From Geosiphon pyriformis (taxonomy: Eukaryota; Glomeromycota; Glomeromycetes; Archaeosporales; Geosiphonaceae), in NCBI GenBank assembly GCA_016748015.1, contig JAAOMT010000571.1, forward strand, positions 623,095 through 687,094: DNA of 64,000 nt, in the 5' to 3' direction. Made by a program: the position numbers and the translations under genes. Below, piece after piece: positions 35,218-49,064 of the stretch. The stretch's first letter is position 1; every line of letters begins with the position of its first letter. The notes below the pieces were generated by a model, which saw nothing but the letters and a program-made list of their open reading frames with translations, did not search any database and was not told the DNA's origin.

Positions 35218-38200
35218 ATGATGTCAAGTCAAGAGGGTAAGTTTCTTGGATAGCTTGATTCACTTTGTTCATTTTATTGGATAATTGATTTAGACAAAAA
35301 TTTAGCACAAGGAACAACTCAGAGTCTGTTCAATTTCCCAAAGGAGGAAGAAAAAATTTTAACTTTTTGGCGTGAAATCCAAGCGTTTCAGACCCAACTA
35401 AAATTAACCGAAGGCAGAAAACCCTATTCATTTTATGATGGTCCACCGTTTGCTACAGGGTTACCGCATTATGGGCATTTACTGGCGGGAACTATCAAGG
35501 TGAGAAGAGTAAAAGATAAGGTCACTAAGGGAAGTAGAATAGAGAAGAATGGAGACTAAAACAAAAGAGCTTGGAAAAAGAAATGTTTGGTTCAGGGTTT
35601 TGGACCGTTTATTAAATCAAGGACTTGTACAGCGCAAAGTTAAGAACATCCCTTCAGATTTTGATTTTTTTTTTGATTGGTTGCTGAACACTCAATCTTT
35701 TGAATTGTGTTAATGATGTATTAAATCTTAGGGATTACCATGAATAACCATGCTACAAATATACAACTTGGAGACCGAAATTTGAATAGAATTTTTTCGA
35801 ACATGAAGAATACGTAATGTTAGATCAAGTCTACAATGACGCAACTTTACCCTTAAATTAATTCAAGTTTAGGATTAGACAATTTCAAACAATAGAGAAT
35901 CTAAAAAGAAGTATTGACTATTTTAGGATATCGTGACTAGATATGCATCCCAGACGGGACACTATGTTGAACGTCGATTCGGATGGGATTGTCATGGTCT
36001 ACCGGTGGAACACGAAATTGATAAAAAACTCAATATCACGGTAACAACACAATTGATTTTTCGAAGTTTCCATACGCTGGAATTAGACCTTCATGAATCA
36101 ATTTAACAGGGAAAAAGTGATGTATTAGCGATTGGTATTGATAACTACAATCAAGAATGTCGCAGCATTGTCATGAGATACTCAGAAGCTTGGCGACAAA
36201 CGGTTGAACGTATTGGACGATGGATTGATTTCGATAACGATTATAAGACATTAAATGTCACTTTCATGGAAAGTGTGTGGTGGGTCTTTCAACAGCTCTA
36301 TCAAAAAGACCAAGTTTATCAGGGTGTTAGAATCATGCCCTATTCCACGGGATGTACCACCCCATTATCGAATTTTGAGGCCGCACAAAATTATAGAGAT
36401 GTTAGCGATCCAGCTAGTGAGCTTGAATTTTTCTCTTATATTATATAAAAATGGTCCAAGAGACGAAAAGTATTAACAATTCTTTTCCTTAACAGTTGTG
36501 GTATCCTTCCCCTTAACAGATGATCCAGAAACCTTATTATTAGCCTGGACCACCACACCATGGACATTACCAACAAATTTAGCTCTTTGCGCTCACCCTG
36601 ATTTTCAATATGTGAAAATTGAAGATTCTTTGACTAAACAGAAATATATTTTGCTTGAAAAATGTTTGAATATTTTATACAAAGACCTGAAAAAGGCTAA
36701 ATACACTATATTAGAGAAATTCTCTGGAAGAGATATGAAAGGATGGGAATATATTCCCTTGTTTGATTATTATGTGGAAAAGGTAAAAAGTTGACCCTTG
36801 TTAACGATTTCCATTCATATGTTTTGTTTGAATTAATTTTTAATTTAATCATTCAGTTCAAAGGGAAGGCCTTCTTTGTGGTCAATGACACCTATGTAAC
36901 TGATGATAGTGGTACTGGGATCGTCCATCAAGCTCCTGGATTTGGTGAAGATGACTATCGCGTTTGTATTGCCCACAATATTATTACAGCCGATGGGCCA
37001 CTTCCCTGCCCTCTTGATGAAAAAGGTTGTTTTACAGCCGAAGTTACTGACTTTGCTGGCTTATATGTGAAGGTTAGTTATTTGCACGGTATCTCTGTTA
37101 TGAATGATTCGTTTATATTAAATCAAAATACCAACAAACCACTAATTAACCCCAATAAGTTATTTTTTAGGAAGCCGACAAAGATATACAAAAATTTCTC
37201 AAACTACAAAAACGTTTGATAGTGCAATCCCAGTTGATGCACAACTATCCTTTTTGTTGGCGGTAAGATAACGTTTCCCCAAAAGGATTTTTTTCGTAAT
37301 ATACTTATTTTAAATTCCTTTTTTGCTTGAAACCTAGTTCTGAAACCCCCTTGATATATAAAGCTGTGCCTTCATGGTTCGTTCGTGTCAAGCCTATTAT
37401 TGACAAACTATTAAAGAATAATCAAGAAACTTATTGGTAAGTAACCTTTAAATAACCGAGACAATTTCTCACAGGAATTTTGTTTGTGATTAATATTTTG
37501 ATGCTCATTTGCTCAGGGTACCCGATTTTGTACAGGAAAAACGATTCGCCAATTGGATTATTAATGCTAGGGATTGGAACATCTCGCGAAATCGGTATTG
37601 GGGTACACCTATTCCGTTATGGGTCAGTGATGATCTTGAAGAGGTAAATAATTTAGTTGTGTTTTTGCTAAACATGATTTCTTCATAAGGTACCGATTTC
37701 ATTCATTTTATCCTCCTCAGATTGTTTGTGTGGGTTCGCTAGCAGAGCTTGAAAGGTTATCTGGTTGTGAAAAGTTGACGGATATCCATCGTGAGAAGGT
37801 TGATCATATTACTATTCCCTCCAAGAGGGGAAAAAAACCTTTAAAGAGGATAGAAGAGGTGTTCGATTGTTGGTTTGAGTCTGGAAGGTACTTGTCTGGT
37901 ATTTCTCCATTTCTTGAGATTGGCGTTATCAACATCTTTTGCTTGATAAATATTGCTTCTCTCCTTCCAGTATGCCATACGCTCAAAAACATTACCCATT
38001 CGAAAACAAAGAAAAATTTGAAAGCTCCTTCCCCGCTGATTTCATCGCTGAAGGCTTGGACCAAACTCGTGGCTGGTTTTACACTTTGATGGTGCTTTCT
38101 ACCCATTTGTTTAATAAACCAGCTTTCAAGAATTTGATTGTGAATGGCTTGATCTTGGCGTCGTTAGTAAATCCCTCTCTCTTCTATTTTACCATTGTTA

Positions 38201-40397
38201 TAAAACTCCAAATAAACCAAATTCATGTTGAATATTTAGAGATGGCAAAAAGATGAGTAAACGCCTTAAAAATTATCCCTCACCAATAGAGATCCTAAAT
38301 GCTTATGGAGCGGATGCATTACGGTATATCAAGCTTCTTTCCTCTAAAAAATTATACAATTGAGTGGCATTCTACTAAAAATCTTCTGTTCTTGATTAGG
38401 CTATATCTCATAAATTCCCCAGTAGTACGCGCTGAGCCTTTGAAATTCAAGGAGGAAGGGGTCAAAGAAGTTGTATCAAAGGTTTTCCTTCCATGGTATA
38501 ACGCTTATCGGTTCTTTATTTCACAAGTAGTCTTACTGAAAAAGGTTAGAATACATAAATCAATTATGTATTCATTCCATATTTTTATTATATTCTTTAA
38601 CTTAATCCCTTCATATATACAGGAGACTGCGTTAGATTTCAAATATAATCCAAGCGTTAAAAAATCTTTCAATGTTATGGACCGGTGGATCTTGGCATCT
38701 TCCCAAAGTCTCATTAGGTTTGTACGCGAAGAAATGGCTGGTATGTGAATGAATCTATACTCTATTTACAATTGTGACAGCTGCAAGTGATAATCATTTT
38801 TGTGACTTGAAAAACATCGACTCCTAATTCTGATTTTATTTTGCTGCTTTCTGATGATATTAGCTTATCGCTTGTATACCGTTGTTCCACGGTTGTTGAG
38901 GCTTATTGACGAATTAACCAACTGGTATGTGCGATTCAATCGCAAAAGATTAAAGGGCGAAAATGGTTCTGAAGACACAATTGATGCACTTAATACGCTT
39001 TTTGAGGTCTTGTTCACCTTATGTCGTTGCATGGTTGGTATTTTGTCGTGATATTTTTATTCATTTCTAAGTTTGTATAAGCTTTCAATCATCTCAAAAA
39101 AAATATTTTTAGGCTTCTTTTACGCCCTTCCTTACCGAAAACATTTACCAAAATCTAAAAGAATTCATACCTCCCAAAGGTTCTAAAGACTCCAAAGAAG
39201 ATTTGCGTTCTGTGCACTTTTTACCATTCCCAGATGTGCGTGAAGAATATTTCGATCCTGATATTGAGCGTCGTGTTTCACGTATGAAAACAGTAATTGA
39301 ATTAGGACGTTTTGTGCGTGAAAAAAAAAACATTGGTTTAAAGGTTGGTTGGATTTTTGTTTATATTGAATTTTTCACATTACAAAATCAGCAGACTCGA
39401 GCTATCTAGAACAAGTGATCAAATCCATAAATTTATAGACACCATTAGAAGAACTAGTAGTTATACATTCGGACGCCCAGTATCATTCTGATGTTCAATC
39501 CTTAAAGAAATATATCGTTGAGGTAATCCTTTGAATTTGATCTGAATTATTGGGGTATCTAATCCTCGCTTACGAATATATATAATTATATGACCAACAG
39601 GAATTAAACATTAGAAATCTCGTAGTAACCTCTGAAGAAGAGAAATATAACATAAAGTATAAGGCTGAGGCCGACTGGAAGAAATTAGGACAAAAACTCA
39701 GGAAAGATTTGGTCAAAGTACAAAAAGCTCTACCCAAGCTAACCTCGGATCAGGTTAAAGAGTTTTTGCGTGACAAAGAGATATTGATCGAAGGGATCAA
39801 AGTGTTGGACCAAGATTTACAGGTGATAAGATATTTTGACTCAAGTGACACAAATTACGAGGCGAATACGGATAAAGATGTTTTCATCCTTTTGGATGTG
39901 AAAGAATATCCGGAATTGAAAGACGAAGGATTGGCAAGAGAAATTGTGAATCGTATACAGCGGTTACGAAAGAAGGTTCGTCCGTGAATTTTTCAGTTCC
40001 ATTATTTTCAGTGTTTGAATCAAGCTGACATTTTTCGGTTCTATAATTTGTGCACATAGGCTGGCCTACAACCAACTGATCCGGTTATAACATATTATCG
40101 AATAACCAAAGATCCTGCAAATCAGCTTGAACGTGTGCTGCTTACACCTGCGGCCGACATTATTTTGAAAACTTTAAAGCGACCTCTAGTCCCACATACC
40201 GAAAAAGCAAAAAATGAAGCCACTAATGGGGGAAAATTGGAAGAAATTATTATCGAGGATGAGCAGGAGGTAAGAAATTGGTTTTATGTTGATATTAGCT
40301 TCATAAAGACTATTTATTAATATCGATTACATTTATTCATTGAAAATTTCAGGTCAATGATTCCACTTTTATCCTCACCCTGGTAAAAAATTGGTGA
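35218..40397 (+). CDS. ILS1: Isoleucyl-tRNA synthetase, cytosolic (20 exons)
   Basis: Class I synthetase that charges tRNA-Ile and edits mischarged valine. Exons by GT-AG junctions and frame: 35218-35236, 35294-35499, 35927-36040, 36110-36416, 36496-36782, 36857-37072, 37171-37262, 37338-37436, 37517-37643, 37721-37887, 37971-38162, 38240-38323, 38400-38544, 38623-38740, 38864-39033, 39113-39343, 39439-39522, 39601-39975, 40060-40269, 40353-40397; they join to 1095 codons, normal for fungal cytosolic enzymes. HIGH motif is HYGH (residues 65-68), [10 protein letters not shown] at 94-103, editing-domain WTTTPWTLP from 233 and GTGIVHQAP from 330, KMSKR at 613-617. Anticodon-binding region follows from about 700. 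The first of two tandem ATGs is chosen. Introns are 57-123 nt except intron 2 (427 nt). No internal stop; Trp is TGG throughout. No mitochondrial leader is evident. Confidence 0.95.
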
Positions 40398-40575
40398 TAA
40401 CCAATCAACTGAAATTATTTTTGAAATTGAAGATGGGTCCATCACAATCAATATGAATTTTTCAAAATTCTTTTGTATAAGTTATTATTTATTCACTGGA
40501 AATACGTAAACAATCATTTTTCGGAGTATTTCAATTTGAAATTGTGTAAAAGAACTTGCTTAGTGACTATTCAAT

Positions 40576-40581
40576 AATAAA
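40576..40581 (+). terminator. Putative poly(A) signal of the IleRS gene
   Basis: AATAAA about 180 bp after the stop codon, the first such hexamer downstream, before the sequence turns AT-rich. Confidence 0.4.
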
Positions 40582-40599
40582 TTCTCATGACTGATTTCT

Positions 40600-41800
40600 T
40601 GAAGTGATCAAAATCTCGATATCAGATGCGAACGAACTCGAAATAACAATTTAGAAGTTATAAAACATTTTAACATAGTTTAACAACAAATAAGCATAAA
40701 ATATTGTTTGTTATAATTATAAAAACAGGTAATTAAAATTTGAACCAAAAATTAACATAATTTTTATTATTAATTTGGCATTATTTTACATCTTATATTA
40801 ATTACCCAATTATTAGTTATTTAATTTGTGCACATTATTTTTTTATTAATAATTTGGTTTATAAAAATTTACAATTGTAACAAATTTATTTATACTTTTT
40901 ACAATACATAATTAATTATTTAAATTTAAATTAATAAATAGATTTTAAACAGATGAATTAACAATTAAAAGTTTTTGTATTAATTATTAAAGTTCAGAAA
41001 TTACAAATTTATTTTTGGTATCAGTTTTTTTTATTGTTTTTGTTTCTAATTAGCTTAGTAGAAGTTTAATAGTAGTAATAATAAACATGATAATAATAAA
41101 ATTAATAATTTTGAACTAAATTCATCAAAAAAAAATTGTATTTTTTAAAAATGTTTTAATATTTGTGGTTTTTTTAAAAAATATATTAAAGTTTTTTGGC
41201 TTAAATAATAATATAGTTTTTAATAAATTTGTATTATATTATCTGAAATCTAATAATAAAAAAGCTCTAATAAAGTTATAGTTTGAGGTTTTTTCACAAA
41301 AATACTACAACTTTTTTTGAAATTATTGTTTAAAATTTGTAATTAAAATTTGAATTTAATGTTTTTAATAGTTAATAAAAAGTTTTTTTAATGTATTTTT
41401 TAATTAATTTTCAAAAAATATTAACTTATGTAAAAAAATCTTGTTTAACTAATTTGAATTTTTTTAATAAGTAGTTAATTTATTTGTAAATATAAAATAA
41501 ATATTAATTTAGTTAATATACAATTATATAATAAGTTTAAATTTTCTTAAAAATATTTGTAAAAAAACTTAAACAAATAAGAAATAATTTGTTTTATTAT
41601 ATTTTAATTTTATTATTTTTATAAAATTTAAAAGTTTTTATTATATTTAAAAAAATTAATAATTTTTTTAAGTAATTTATTTGTGTAAAGTTTTTTATAA
41701 AAAATAAAAAATATTAAAATTTTTAGAATATTAATATTAATAATATTATTATTATTTAATATTTTTATTTAAATTATTGTATTTATTTTTGATTGTATTT
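40600..41800. other. AT-rich decayed DNA, no gene seen
   Basis: Runs of T-rich and TTATTA-rich sequence with no motif I recognise; probably the 5' part of the LTR-like repeat that follows. Confidence 0.35.
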
Positions 41801-41819
41801 AGTTTAATTTACACTATTT

Positions 41820-42462
41820 AATTACAATTAATAGAATTTGGTATTGTTTTTTTATATTTTTAATAAGTTATAATTTATTATAAAATTAACTTTTAAAAAA
41901 TATTTTTTTTTTACCAAATTATTATAATATCGAATTATTTTATTAAAACAATTAAATTACCAAATTGTTTTTGTATTATTTCTAGTTATTTTTAAATTAT
42001 TTACAAAATCTTAAAAAAAAACATAAGAAAAAACCAAAAAATTAAAATTTTATTAATTATTATCAAAAACAATTGGTCTTAATTATTAAAATTTCAATAG
42101 TATTAATTAAAAAAAATAAGTAAAATTTTAATAACAATAATAAACAATTTAATATTTTGATTAAAAATTTTTATTTTTATTTTAAATTGTCTTTTTTAAG
42201 CTAAAATTATTTAAATATATATATTTTTGTTTTATAAAATAATTTTTAAAAGTTTATTATTTTTATATTATTTTACTATTATTAATTATAATTTATTATT
42301 TTATAATTATTAACTATTTAGTATTATTGTTAATTATTATTGATTTTTTATGTTATTATATATTATTTTATATTATTTTATAATTATTTTATGTTATTAT
42401 ATATTATTATATATTGATTATATAGTTTTTTGTAATTAAATTAATTTTTTATTTAGATAATA
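41820..42462 (-). repeat. Decayed LTR, family E (copy 1)
   Basis: Resembles 43255-44054 in the same orientation: TTTGGTATTGTTTTTTTATA, TTTACCAAATTATTAT, then a purine-rich run, TCAAAAACAATTGGTCTTAATT and a long TTATATTATTTTA-type tail ending GATAATA. The 5' boundary is not resolved. Confidence 0.45.
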
Positions 42463-42850
42463 ATAATTTTATTAATTAAAAAAATTCATTATTTTATTTA
42501 TAAAAATGCTTAAAACTATTAATATTTTATGTTTTTAAATTAGAAAACCATTTTAAACAATTGCAAAAATAGTCTTAAAAAATATTTTAACAATAATAAA
42601 TAGTTTTTAAAATTAGTTTTTAAAAAATATTATATACAAATAATAAAGATAGAAAAAAATCTACTTAATAATTTTAACAAAAAACTTTTAACAATAATAA
42701 TATTAAATAATTAATATTATTAGATATTTTTCTATTTTTTTTTAATGTTATTAATGTCATTTTGTTATTAATTCTGTTGTTAATAAAAATTAATAAATTT
42801 TTAATAAGCTAATTTTTTTTTCAAAGTATTTCTTTATATTTTGAATTATA
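42463..42850. other. AT-rich spacer between two related LTR-like repeats
   Basis: No coding or structural feature seen. Confidence 0.3.
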
Positions 42851-44054
42851 TATATTAGACTTTAATTAAATAACCAATTTTATATTAATTACTTATATAA
42901 ATACTTTGCAGTAAAAATCAATTCTTTTACAAAAAAATTTTGCTTATAAGCTTTCTAATTAATATATAGTTACTTTACAATAAAAGTCAACTTTTTTACA
43001 AAAAAATTTGACTATAGACTACTTAATATTACAGATAAACTTGGTAAAATATTGTAATAATATTTGATGATTTAAATTTAAATAAAAAAGCTGAGATTTT
43101 TTTTAAATATCCAATAAGTATATTAGAATTATCAGTTTTAAAAGTTTTTGCTATATGTAAATTTTATTTATGAAGTTTTTTAATTATAAGATACAGAAAT
43201 ATGTTTTGGCAGTTTGTAATTGTAAATGTAAACTATTTTTTTTAAGCTAATTAAATATAGTTGTTAGGATTTAGTATTGCTTTTTTATTTTTCTGATAAG
43301 CTAATAAAATAAAATTAATATCCAAATCTAAGAAAAACTTCTCTTTTTTACCAGGTTATTATGAAATTTATTCTTAAATAATCAATTTTAATATTGTTAT
43401 TTCACAAAAAAAAAAAAAAAAAAACAAGAAAAAAAACAAGAAAAAATAAAAATAAAATAAAAAGAAAAAAGAAATTAGTATTGTTAATTGTTATAATCAA
43501 AAGCAATTAGTTTAAGTTATTAAAATTTTAAGACTGTTTATATTAATAGCATCTGGCTTGAAACAAAAATAAAAGAAATAATTAATTCAATTTTAATAAC
43601 ATAAATTTGAAAATCATGTATAAGTAAATTAAATAATATTTTATTTAATAGTTAATAAATTAATATAGAAAAAATAAAATAAAAAAGTTTTTCAAGTTTT
43701 TAAATAAGATTTTTAAAAAAAATTGGTTCTTGTCTTCTGTTTTCTCTTTCTATCTGCTAAAACTACTTGTTTTTATACACATTTTTTAGTTTTACAAGAT
43801 TGTTTTTAATTGTTTATTATTACTAGTTATTGCTTATTATTTTTATTATTGTTTTATTTTTTATGCTATAATTAATTATCATATATTATAATTAATTATT
43901 TTGTATTATTTTATGTTATTGTAAGTTATTTTATATTATCTTAAATTATTATGTGTTATTCTTTATTATTTTGTATTATTACGTTTTTTTATGTTATTAT
44001 ATGTTAATTACGTTTTTTCAATAGCTTTAAATTGGTTTTTTTACTTGAATAATA
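42850..44054 (-). mobile_element. Probable 3' LTR of Ty3/gypsy relic C (family E, copy 2)
   Basis: Ends TGAATAATA at 44054 and is followed by TTATTTCTCTCTTTTA, whose complement TAAAAGAGAGAAATAA is a purine tract, as expected beside the 3' LTR of a - strand element. Near 42900-43010 two similar 60-bp segments (CTTTGCAGTAAAAATCAATTC and CTTTACAATAAAAGTCAAC) recall the paired segments in LTR family B (20120-20215, inverted). Start uncertain. Confidence 0.5.
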
Positions 44055-46440
44055 TTATTTCTCTCTTTTAGAATTAAGCTTTTACAAAATTATATGTATA
44101 TACAAAAATTGTTCTTTTAATATAATATTCAATTGTTATGTTAAATATTGTTTTTTATAAGTTTTTAAATTGTGAATTTGTTATTTGTTTTATGTTATTA
44201 ACTGTAATAGTCTTTAGTAAATTGTCTAATAGTATAATTGAACAATATTTAAATGCTAAATACAATTAATATGTTGTTTTATAATGTAATATTAAGTTGT
44301 TTTTCTTAATAAATTCTTTTATTTGTTTGAAAGCTTTTTTGTTGAATATTTGTTTGTTAATATCTCTATAAATTTGGTTTTTTATCAATTTTAAAGAACC
44401 AATAGACTAATAAAAGTTTTTTTCCAAGCTTTAAAGATTTTTTGGTGTCTATTTTTTTATGTTTAATTCTATAGCTAACTTATTTTCTTGAGCATATAAG
44501 ACCAAATATCTTTTTTTCTCTTAATTATTTGTAAAAATAGAAATATTTAGTTTTAGTTAAATTCTTGTTTATTTTTTTCTTGCTTATATTTCTGTAACAT
44601 ATTTTTTTTTATCAATTGTAATTTCTATTAGTATTGTAAATTATTGAATTGTTTCAAATAATTGTTGTAAAATTTTCAAAATTTTGTTTAAAAGATTCAT
44701 ATTAAAAATGTTATTAATTTTTTTTTTATTTCTAGTTAAAATATAAATAATAATAATTCTTGTGTTAAGTAATAAATTTTTAGATGATTTTTATGTGCAG
44801 TTTTTTTTTAAATTTTGTCTTTCAATTGTAATTTATAAGTTTTATTGCTTAAAACTTTATATATGTAAAATAGTCTATTTTACTTTAGATTAAACTTTTT
44901 ACTCTATTGTTTTTTAGTTTTAGTATAATATAATAATACTTAATTTCTAATCTTGAATTTAACTAATTAGTTTAGTAAACAATTATTATGTCTTTTTTTT
45001 TGTTATTTTTGAGTATTATTAATATTATTAACTGTTGTTTTACAATTGTTTTTTAATATTTTCATAAGCTAGTATGTTTTTTAATACAAAATAATTTCAA
45101 AATTTTCTTCAATAATTGTTTTTGTTAAGAAGAAACATATTTTTTATTTAATAAATAATATGGTTTTTTTTTTATAGATTAGTTTAAATAGTATAAATTG
45201 AGTAGTATTTTGCTTTAATGTTTAGTATATAAATAATACTAAGAATATAAATAAGTTCTATTTTTACATATTTTTATAATTTATTTTTGCTAATGCTTTG
45301 TATAATGTTTAGTTAAATTATTTTACCAATTTATTTGTTTGAAAATAATATAATAATAATAATTATTATTTTATTCCAAATTATTGGTTCAATTTGATAA
45401 ATATTATTAATAAAATGAGTTTTTTGGTTAAATAATAATTTTTTTGGGCATTCATATTAGCAAATCAAATTTTAATATACAAATTTAACTACTGTTTTGG
45501 TGTCTAATATTTAAATAGTTCTAGTTTTAAGTCATTTAATAAAATAGTCTACAGCTATAACAATATAGCAATTTTTTTTGAAGATAATTAAGAAAAATCT
45601 AACTAAATCAATCTCAATTTTATTAAATAAATTTTTAACTAAAATAGATTAAAATAGTTTTTTTATTTTGGCTCCTTTTTTTTTTGGCAGAAATTATAAT
45701 TAAGAACATATTTGAAAATATTTTTATATATTGTTGGCCAATAATATAAATTATTTGTTTTTTTTAAGATAATATTTTTATTAAAGTATTCTACTATTAA
45801 ATTAAAATACATGTTAAACAAAACAATTTTTTTATTATTATTTTTTATAACTTATTGTGATATAGTATAATTTCAGTGTTCTTAACAATATAATTAGTTA
45901 TTATACAAAAGATAGTTTTAAGCTTGTTTTTGTATAGTACTTTGTTTTTGTTAAGATAATTTTTCTTTAAACTAAAGTGTTAACAGATATTGGTATAATT
46001 ATTAGTAAATAGTTGTATTTATTAGTCCAAGATTAGATTTGAGTTATTTTTAACAAACTATTAATATTGGTATTTTTAACTTCTTTTTTATAATGTACTT
46101 TGTATAAAAATTGCTATAAGTAAATACTTTATTTTACATACTTTTTTTTAAACTGTGGTTTGCTAAATAACTAAATAAGTTTTTTGTAATTAGTATAAAG
46201 AATCAATAATTAGCAAAGATAATATTTTTAGTTTTATACAGCTTAATAAATGGCAAAATATTTTAAATTAATAGTACTATATATTTTTTTAGCAGTATTA
46301 ATGCTGTGATTGGCATAAATAATTAAATATTCTTAATTATTAAATTTAATTTGTAATAAAATAGCTCTTAATGTGTTTTTTGAGATATTTGTAACTATAA
46401 TAAAACATTTATTAAAGTTTAGATAAATTAAAATTGGTGT
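44055..46440 (-). pseudogene. Integrase and RNase H part of Ty3/gypsy relic C
   Basis: Read on the - strand, 45790 to 45470 gives YYWPTIYKNIFKYVL, a Cys pair, then IEIDLVRFFLII and YIVIAVDYFIK: the zinc module and core of a Ty3/gypsy integrase. Toward 46440 the RNase H segment PILIYLNFNKCFIIVTN is readable, with Asp of the usual ATDAS motif changed to Asn. The frame continues on the far side of the solo LTR at 47741. Many stops, strong AT drift. Confidence 0.65.
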
Positions 46441-47736
46441 TGTTATGAGTAATTTTTTCTCTGTAATTATACTATAATTAATTTTTATGGCTTTTTAGAT
46501 CAAGTAATAATATAAAAAATTATCTAATTTTAATGTAAAGATAAATATATCAGTCTTGATTAATATTGATTTTGATTTATATTAGATTTTTATTTAATAA
46601 AGTATTACTATTTTTTTTATTTAATGATCTGAAAGTTAACTTAGTAAGTTTTTCTTAACTTCTTAGCAAATATTAGATAATTTCTTTTGGTAAATGTTTT
46701 TGTTATTGGATTTAGTATGTAGCATAATATTTTTGTTAAAATTACTGTTAATAGTTACTGCTATGTTAGTTCTTCAAGAAAAATTTCTGTTATATCTTTA
46801 TACTTCTAATTGTGTCTTTTCTTAAGACTTCTGTAAAAATACTTTTTTTATTTCATACTAATACCAAATGTCTGTATTTTTTTGTTTATAGTAAAGTAAT
46901 GCTCTATTTCTAATAAATTCAAAAAGAATTAAAAATAAAAGTAGAATTTTACAAAATTAGTATTCATAAAATAATCTTATTTAGAGATTATTTTTCGAAA
47001 ATATAAAGAGCTTGTTTTGAATTTTTAAGTCAACTGTTAAATTTGGCCAAAATATTATTATAAGTAGTTTTTAGGTAATTTTATGTAGTTCATATTTTTT
47101 TAATGTGTTTTTAATATTGTTAAGCTTAAATCTTATTCATGTTCTTATTAATATATTGGATCTTTTTATTATTGTTTTCATTAATAAAAAGATAATAATA
47201 AAAAGAAGTAATGGCTCTTTGAGTTATTTGTAAAAGACCAAATTATAAAAAAAAAAGATCTCTAATTCTATTAATCTTAATATTAGCGAATATTATAATA
47301 CAAAACTTAAAGAACATACTTTTTAGCTTTTCTTGAAAATATTAATCTAATTTCTTCATCTTTTTTTCATTTTTATTTCATTTAATTGACTTTTTTTTGT
47401 TTTTTATTATTCTCTTTTTCTGTTTGTTTTTTTTAATTAGAAAGCTATTATATATATATATATTTTAAGTTATATATAATTGTGTTTATTTTAACAAATT
47501 AATAAGTAATTACTAAACTATTAAACTTTCTATTTAATTGTAAATATCTTTTAGTTTACTTGCTTATGATTACATTAAATTAGATACATTTGTGTATGTT
47601 TTGCATGTTATTATATATATGTCATGTTTTTTAATTTTATTTATTAATCTGTATTATTTATATTATTATTTAATAATTAGTTAATATATTATAATATTAT
47701 TATTATTTTGATTTTTGTTAATTCTATTAGATAATA
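46441..47736 (-). mobile_element. Solo LTR, family D, inside the RNase H of relic C
   Basis: Bounded by TGTTATGAG and ATAATA, flanked by a perfect 4-bp duplication GTGT (46437-46440 and 47737-47740). It is a direct repeat of 60802-62083. Removing it and one GTGT restores the RNase H reading frame across the junction. 1296 bp. Confidence 0.82.
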
Positions 47737-48259
47737 GTGTTTTTATAAATCATTATTTAAGATAATTAAAAGTTTTTTACTGGCTAATTTTATATATATA
47801 CAGAGCATATTTTGATAATAAATAATAAAAAAATTTTGACAATATCTAAAAAGTTTTTAACAAATTAGCAATAATATTTGGCCAGTTTTAAAAATTTTTT
47901 TAGTTCTTAAAGATTGGTAAGAGCAAAAAATTCTTTTGAATTTTATTAGAGTCTGGTTTTATTTTATCTTTGCCAATCATGTGTTTTAAGAATTTTAGTT
48001 CAGTTTTTTTAAAGAAATATTTATTAAAATTAAGTTTTAGTCTAGAATTCTAAAGATAATTAAAAACTTGTTAAAAATAAAGCAAATAATTATCAAAAGT
48101 TTCAAAAAATACATTGGTATTATTTAAGTATACTATAATTGATTTTTAAAACTTTTTTTTATACATAATATTTATAAAATATTAAAAAATAACTGGAATA
48201 TTACAGAGTTTAAAAAATATTATATTGAATTTAAAATTTTTATCTCAGATAATAAATGC
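47737..48259 (-). pseudogene. RT relic of Ty3/gypsy relic C, C-terminal side
   Basis: On the - strand, FIIxDKNFKFN near 48240, VYLNNTNVFFETFDNY near 48120 (YLDD changed to YLNN), then KTELKFLKHMIGKDKIKPDS near 47990 and LAKYY-like sequence near 47900. This is the RT palm through the RT-RNase H connection. The upstream half of RT is beyond the family A LTR. Confidence 0.7.
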
Positions 48260-49064
48260 TATTATTGAATAATTTTTTTGGTTATTTAATTGCTAATATC
48301 TTATTTTAATTGTAATTAGTTTTTTATAAGTTTCTTAATTCTATTTGTGTAATAATATTAATATTTATACTAAAGACTTTTTTTTAATATCATGTTATAG
48401 ATTATTTCTTATTTTTTTAATTGTTGTATATGTATTTATATACTTCTTTTCAAAGACTGAATTAAAATTTATCTGCTGTTTAAAGTCTTTTTTGAGACTA
48501 TTTTTACAATAGTTTAATGTGTTTTTTTAATCTAAAAACATAAAATATTAATAGTCTTTAGTGCTTTTTCTAATTTTTATAATAAAACTTTTATTAATTA
48601 ATAATAATATAAATAATTTTGATCAAAAATTATTTTTTCAAAAAATTTAGCTAATAAATAATAGTTTTATTCAATAAATAATACAAGTAAGTTTCTTAAT
48701 ACTTTGAGTTATAATAATTTAGTTTTTAATATTTTTTTTTGTTTTTTTTTGATTAAAAATTTTTGTGAATATTTATTTTAAAAGTAAAGACTAGAAGATA
48801 ATTAAAGTAAAACTGTTGGATAAATTGTTTGATAACTTGTTGTTTTTTTTAATATTAAAGCTATTATATATATATATATTTGTAATTCTATAAAAAAATA
48901 CATTATAATTTTTTTTTAATATTTCAATCTAGTATTTGCTGTTATTACCAATTAATATTAGCCACTATTGCAAATTGGTGTTTATTACTATGTTAATTAT
49001 TATTTTTTTAAAATTATTACTGTGCTATATTATGATTTTTTTATTAAATACTTAAATTATAATA
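48260..49064 (-). mobile_element. Solo LTR, family A (copy 3), inside the RT of relic C
   Basis: TATTATTG to TTATAATA, decayed TGTTA/TAACA, flanked by a perfect duplication ATGC (48256-48259 and 49065-49068). Aligns with the LTR at 219-1060, including a remnant of the 23-bp array near 48930-48995. Removing it joins DKRKIA to FII-stop-DK in one frame. Confidence 0.8.

Noticed and set aside
35500-35926. Extra gene inside the long IleRS intron 2
   Set aside because: No open frame or RNA-like structure; only splice junctions at both ends are supported.
41800-44054. CRISPR or satellite array suggested by TTATTATT repeats
   Set aside because: No regular repeat-spacer structure; it is low-complexity sequence in decayed LTRs.
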